Shown here: positions 63,192 through 64,000 of the stretch, piece by piece
Layout of the letters: each line of letters starts with the position of its first letter
How positions within the stretch are numbered: the first letter of the stretch is position 1
Assembly: GCA_022826685.1 (NCBI GenBank)
Contig: JAJDUL010000035.1
Coordinates: 124,001-188,000, forward strand
Source: Gemmatimonadota bacterium
GTDB lineage: Bacteria; Gemmatimonadota; Gemmatimonadetes; Palauibacterales; Palauibacteraceae
Length of the DNA stretch: 64,000 nucleotides
Direction: 5' to 3'
Notes under the pieces: generated by a model
Seen by the model: the letters and a program-made list of their open reading frames with translations, nothing else
What the model was told of the DNA's origin: nothing
Databases searched by the model: none
Translations under genes and position numbers: made by a program

Positions 63192-63198
63192 CGCCGCC

Positions 63199-63726
63199 GT
63201 GGACATCGCGGGATACACCACCCTCGCGGCTTGCGGGGTTTCACCTCGTTCTTCTTCTTGCCGCATGTCCGCGAGCGCAAACGACGAAGACTCGATCCAC
63301 GGCGGGACGGCTCCCTGCGTGCGGGATCTCCTCGGCCAGTCGATCGATGCGGCCTTCGAGCGGTACGGGCGCCCGGAGACGGATCGGCGCGCCGGGGAGG
63401 ACCGATGGCTGCGCTTCGAAGCTCCGAACTGGACGTTGCGTCTGCGAGCCAGGCCGGATCGGGTCGGCGGTCCGGCACTCGTCCGGTCGTGGACGGCCGC
63501 CTTCGCGGACGGGTTCGACACCGTGCCGGAAGCGCTGCGCGCGCTGGGGCTGCCGTCTCCGAAGCCGACGGTCGGAACAGAGGACATCCGCCGGCCGCTG
63601 CGTGACGGCGCCGGACGGGTGCATTCGCTGACTCTGTCGGTGCGGCGTGGCCGAATCCGTGCGGCCACCGGTTTCGACGAACCGCCGGACTGGGACGTTG
63701 AGACCCCGTTGCTGGACGACGTCTAG
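63199..63726 (+). CDS. Unknown protein upstream of the pilin, possible frameshift
   Basis: 175 residues in one open frame. From residue 23 on (MSASANDEDSIHGG) the chain reads as a normal coding sequence (CVRDLLGQSIDAAFERYGRPE, GDGAGRVHSLTLSVRRGRI). The first part, however, contains unusual codons and no recognised feature. In another frame, a GTG at 63188 overlapping the pilC stop would begin a sequence with a lipobox-like LVLLLAAC in the reading phase ending near 63265, so a one-base shift would join a signal peptide to this body. I therefore list the longest open frame, with the start uncertain. No family recognised. Confidence 0.5.
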   Translation: MDIAGYTTLAACGVSPRSSSCRMSASANDEDSIHGGTAPCVRDLLGQSIDAAFERYGRPETDRRAGEDRWLRFEAPNWTLRLRARPDRVGGPALVRSWTAAFADGFDTVPEALRALGLPSPKPTVGTEDIRRPLRDGAGRVHSLTLSVRRGRIRAATGFDEPPDWDVETPLLDDV

Positions 63727-63735
63727 TTATGGGGT

Positions 63736-63765
63736 GACCGTCCGCGGTCGCCGGCGCGCCGCCGG
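63736..63765 (+). other. Two adjacent small hairpins before the pilin gene
   Basis: GACCG-TCCG-CGGTC (63736-63749) and CCGGC-GCGCC-GCCGG (63751-63765) form two back-to-back stem-loops in the 108-base gap after the unknown gene. They could slow or stop transcription or shape the pilin leader. No T-run follows the second. Confidence 0.35.
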
Positions 63766-63834
63766 AACCGCGGCCCGCGCAGCCCCACCGGAGGTGCTGC
63801 GGAAGATCCAACCCGGGCGGAAGTGAGGAGAGGG

Positions 63835-64000
63835 ATGAGGAGAACGACGAGGGGTGGTACGGAGGGGTTCACGCTGATCGAGCTGCTGATCGTGGTCGTG
63901 ATCATCGGCATTCTCGCGGCCATCGCGATTCCGCAGTTCACAAGCACGAAGGAAAAGGCGTTCGATGCCGCCGCCCAGAGCGACATTCGCAACCTGATGA
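63835..64000 (+). CDS. Type IV pilin (start only; cut by window edge)
   Basis: 55 codons are visible, starting MRRTTRGGTEGFTLIELLIVVVIIGILAAIAIP. The short basic leader ending in glycine, followed by FTLIE and a hydrophobic helix with the glutamate five residues into the mature protein, is the type III prepilin signature processed and methylated by PilD. GGAGAGGG sits a few bases before ATG 63835. It is the major or a minor pilin of the pilus made by the pilB-pilT-pilC operon. The downstream part is missing. Confidence 0.92.
   Translation, partial: MRRTTRGGTEGFTLIELLIVVVIIGILAAIAIPQFTSTKEKAFDAAAQSDIRNLM

Overview
This is a GC-rich, gene-dense chromosomal window from a Gram-negative, diderm bacterium. 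The evidence is a Kdo transferase for lipopolysaccharide, a TonB-type protein, several lipoproteins, a cytochrome c maturation ABC module and a type IV pilus locus. Secreted proteins with a carboxypeptidase-regulatory-like domain followed by a TonB-plug-like segment, together with beta-propeller-like lipoproteins, are typical of Gemmatimonadota. I therefore infer a member of that phylum, without a database check. No rRNA or tRNA gene, CRISPR array, transposase or prophage was seen. Most genes are tightly packed and many pairs are coupled by ATGA or GTGA overlaps.

Layout. 1-5.6 kb: truncated MFS transporter, acetyl-CoA synthetase, a small membrane protein with a CDF metal exporter, a V4R-like protein and a DoxX protein. 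5.7-19.3 kb: leuS; a coupled minus-strand trio (D12 DNA methyltransferase, aminopeptidase-like lipoprotein, YggX-like protein); waaA; an ABC exporter with a small membrane protein; uvrA coupled to a glycosyltransferase; a saccharopine-dehydrogenase-like protein. 19.3-22.1 kb: a metallophosphoesterase whose 3' end recurs about 2 kb later, so the two copies bracket a plug-like protein and a repeat-built coiled-coil protein. 22.1-29 kb: gyrA, threonine dehydratase-like enzyme, HAD phosphatase, a large unknown protein, and a DsbA/VKOR disulfide pair. 29-33.2 kb: creatininase-like enzyme, a group-2-like sigma factor and ccmABCD. 33.3-38.6 kb: archaeal-type phosphoglycerate mutase and three secreted or lipid-anchored proteins. 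38.6-46.8 kb: SPW-like protein, csoR-copA with a recognisable promoter/operator, a PspA-like protein, a sodium:solute symporter, a K+ channel with RCK domain, and a protein that looks like a DEAD-box helicase whose ATPase motifs have been lost. 46.9-57.7 kb: alanine/Na+ symporter, two small proteins, aminotransferase, serA, BtuF-like protein, ThiF-rhodanese fusion, rpe, and kbl-lipoprotein-tdh. 57.9-64 kb: TonB-like protein, ComEA-like protein, pilB, pilT, pilC, an unknown (possibly frameshifted) gene, and the start of a type IV pilin.

Functional themes. Two- and three-carbon metabolism is well represented: acs; Tdh/Kbl converting threonine to glycine and acetyl-CoA; a threonine dehydratase; SerA with an alanine-glyoxylate/serine-pyruvate-type aminotransferase. 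Envelope biogenesis, redox folding and metal handling (waaA, ABC exporter, DsbA/VKOR, Ccm, CopA/CsoR, CDF) form a second theme. The right end is a type IV pilus assembly operon with a ComEA-like DNA-binding protein, suggesting twitching and/or DNA uptake.

The most unusual items are the apparent pseudo-helicase that keeps its DbpA RNA-binding domain (45151-46830), the plug-like proteins that lack any barrel, the repeat-bracketed 2-kb segment before gyrA, the Gly-Arg tract inside SerA, and the possible frameshift just before the pilin gene. Function calls rest on motif recognition by eye; start sites are noted where ambiguous.
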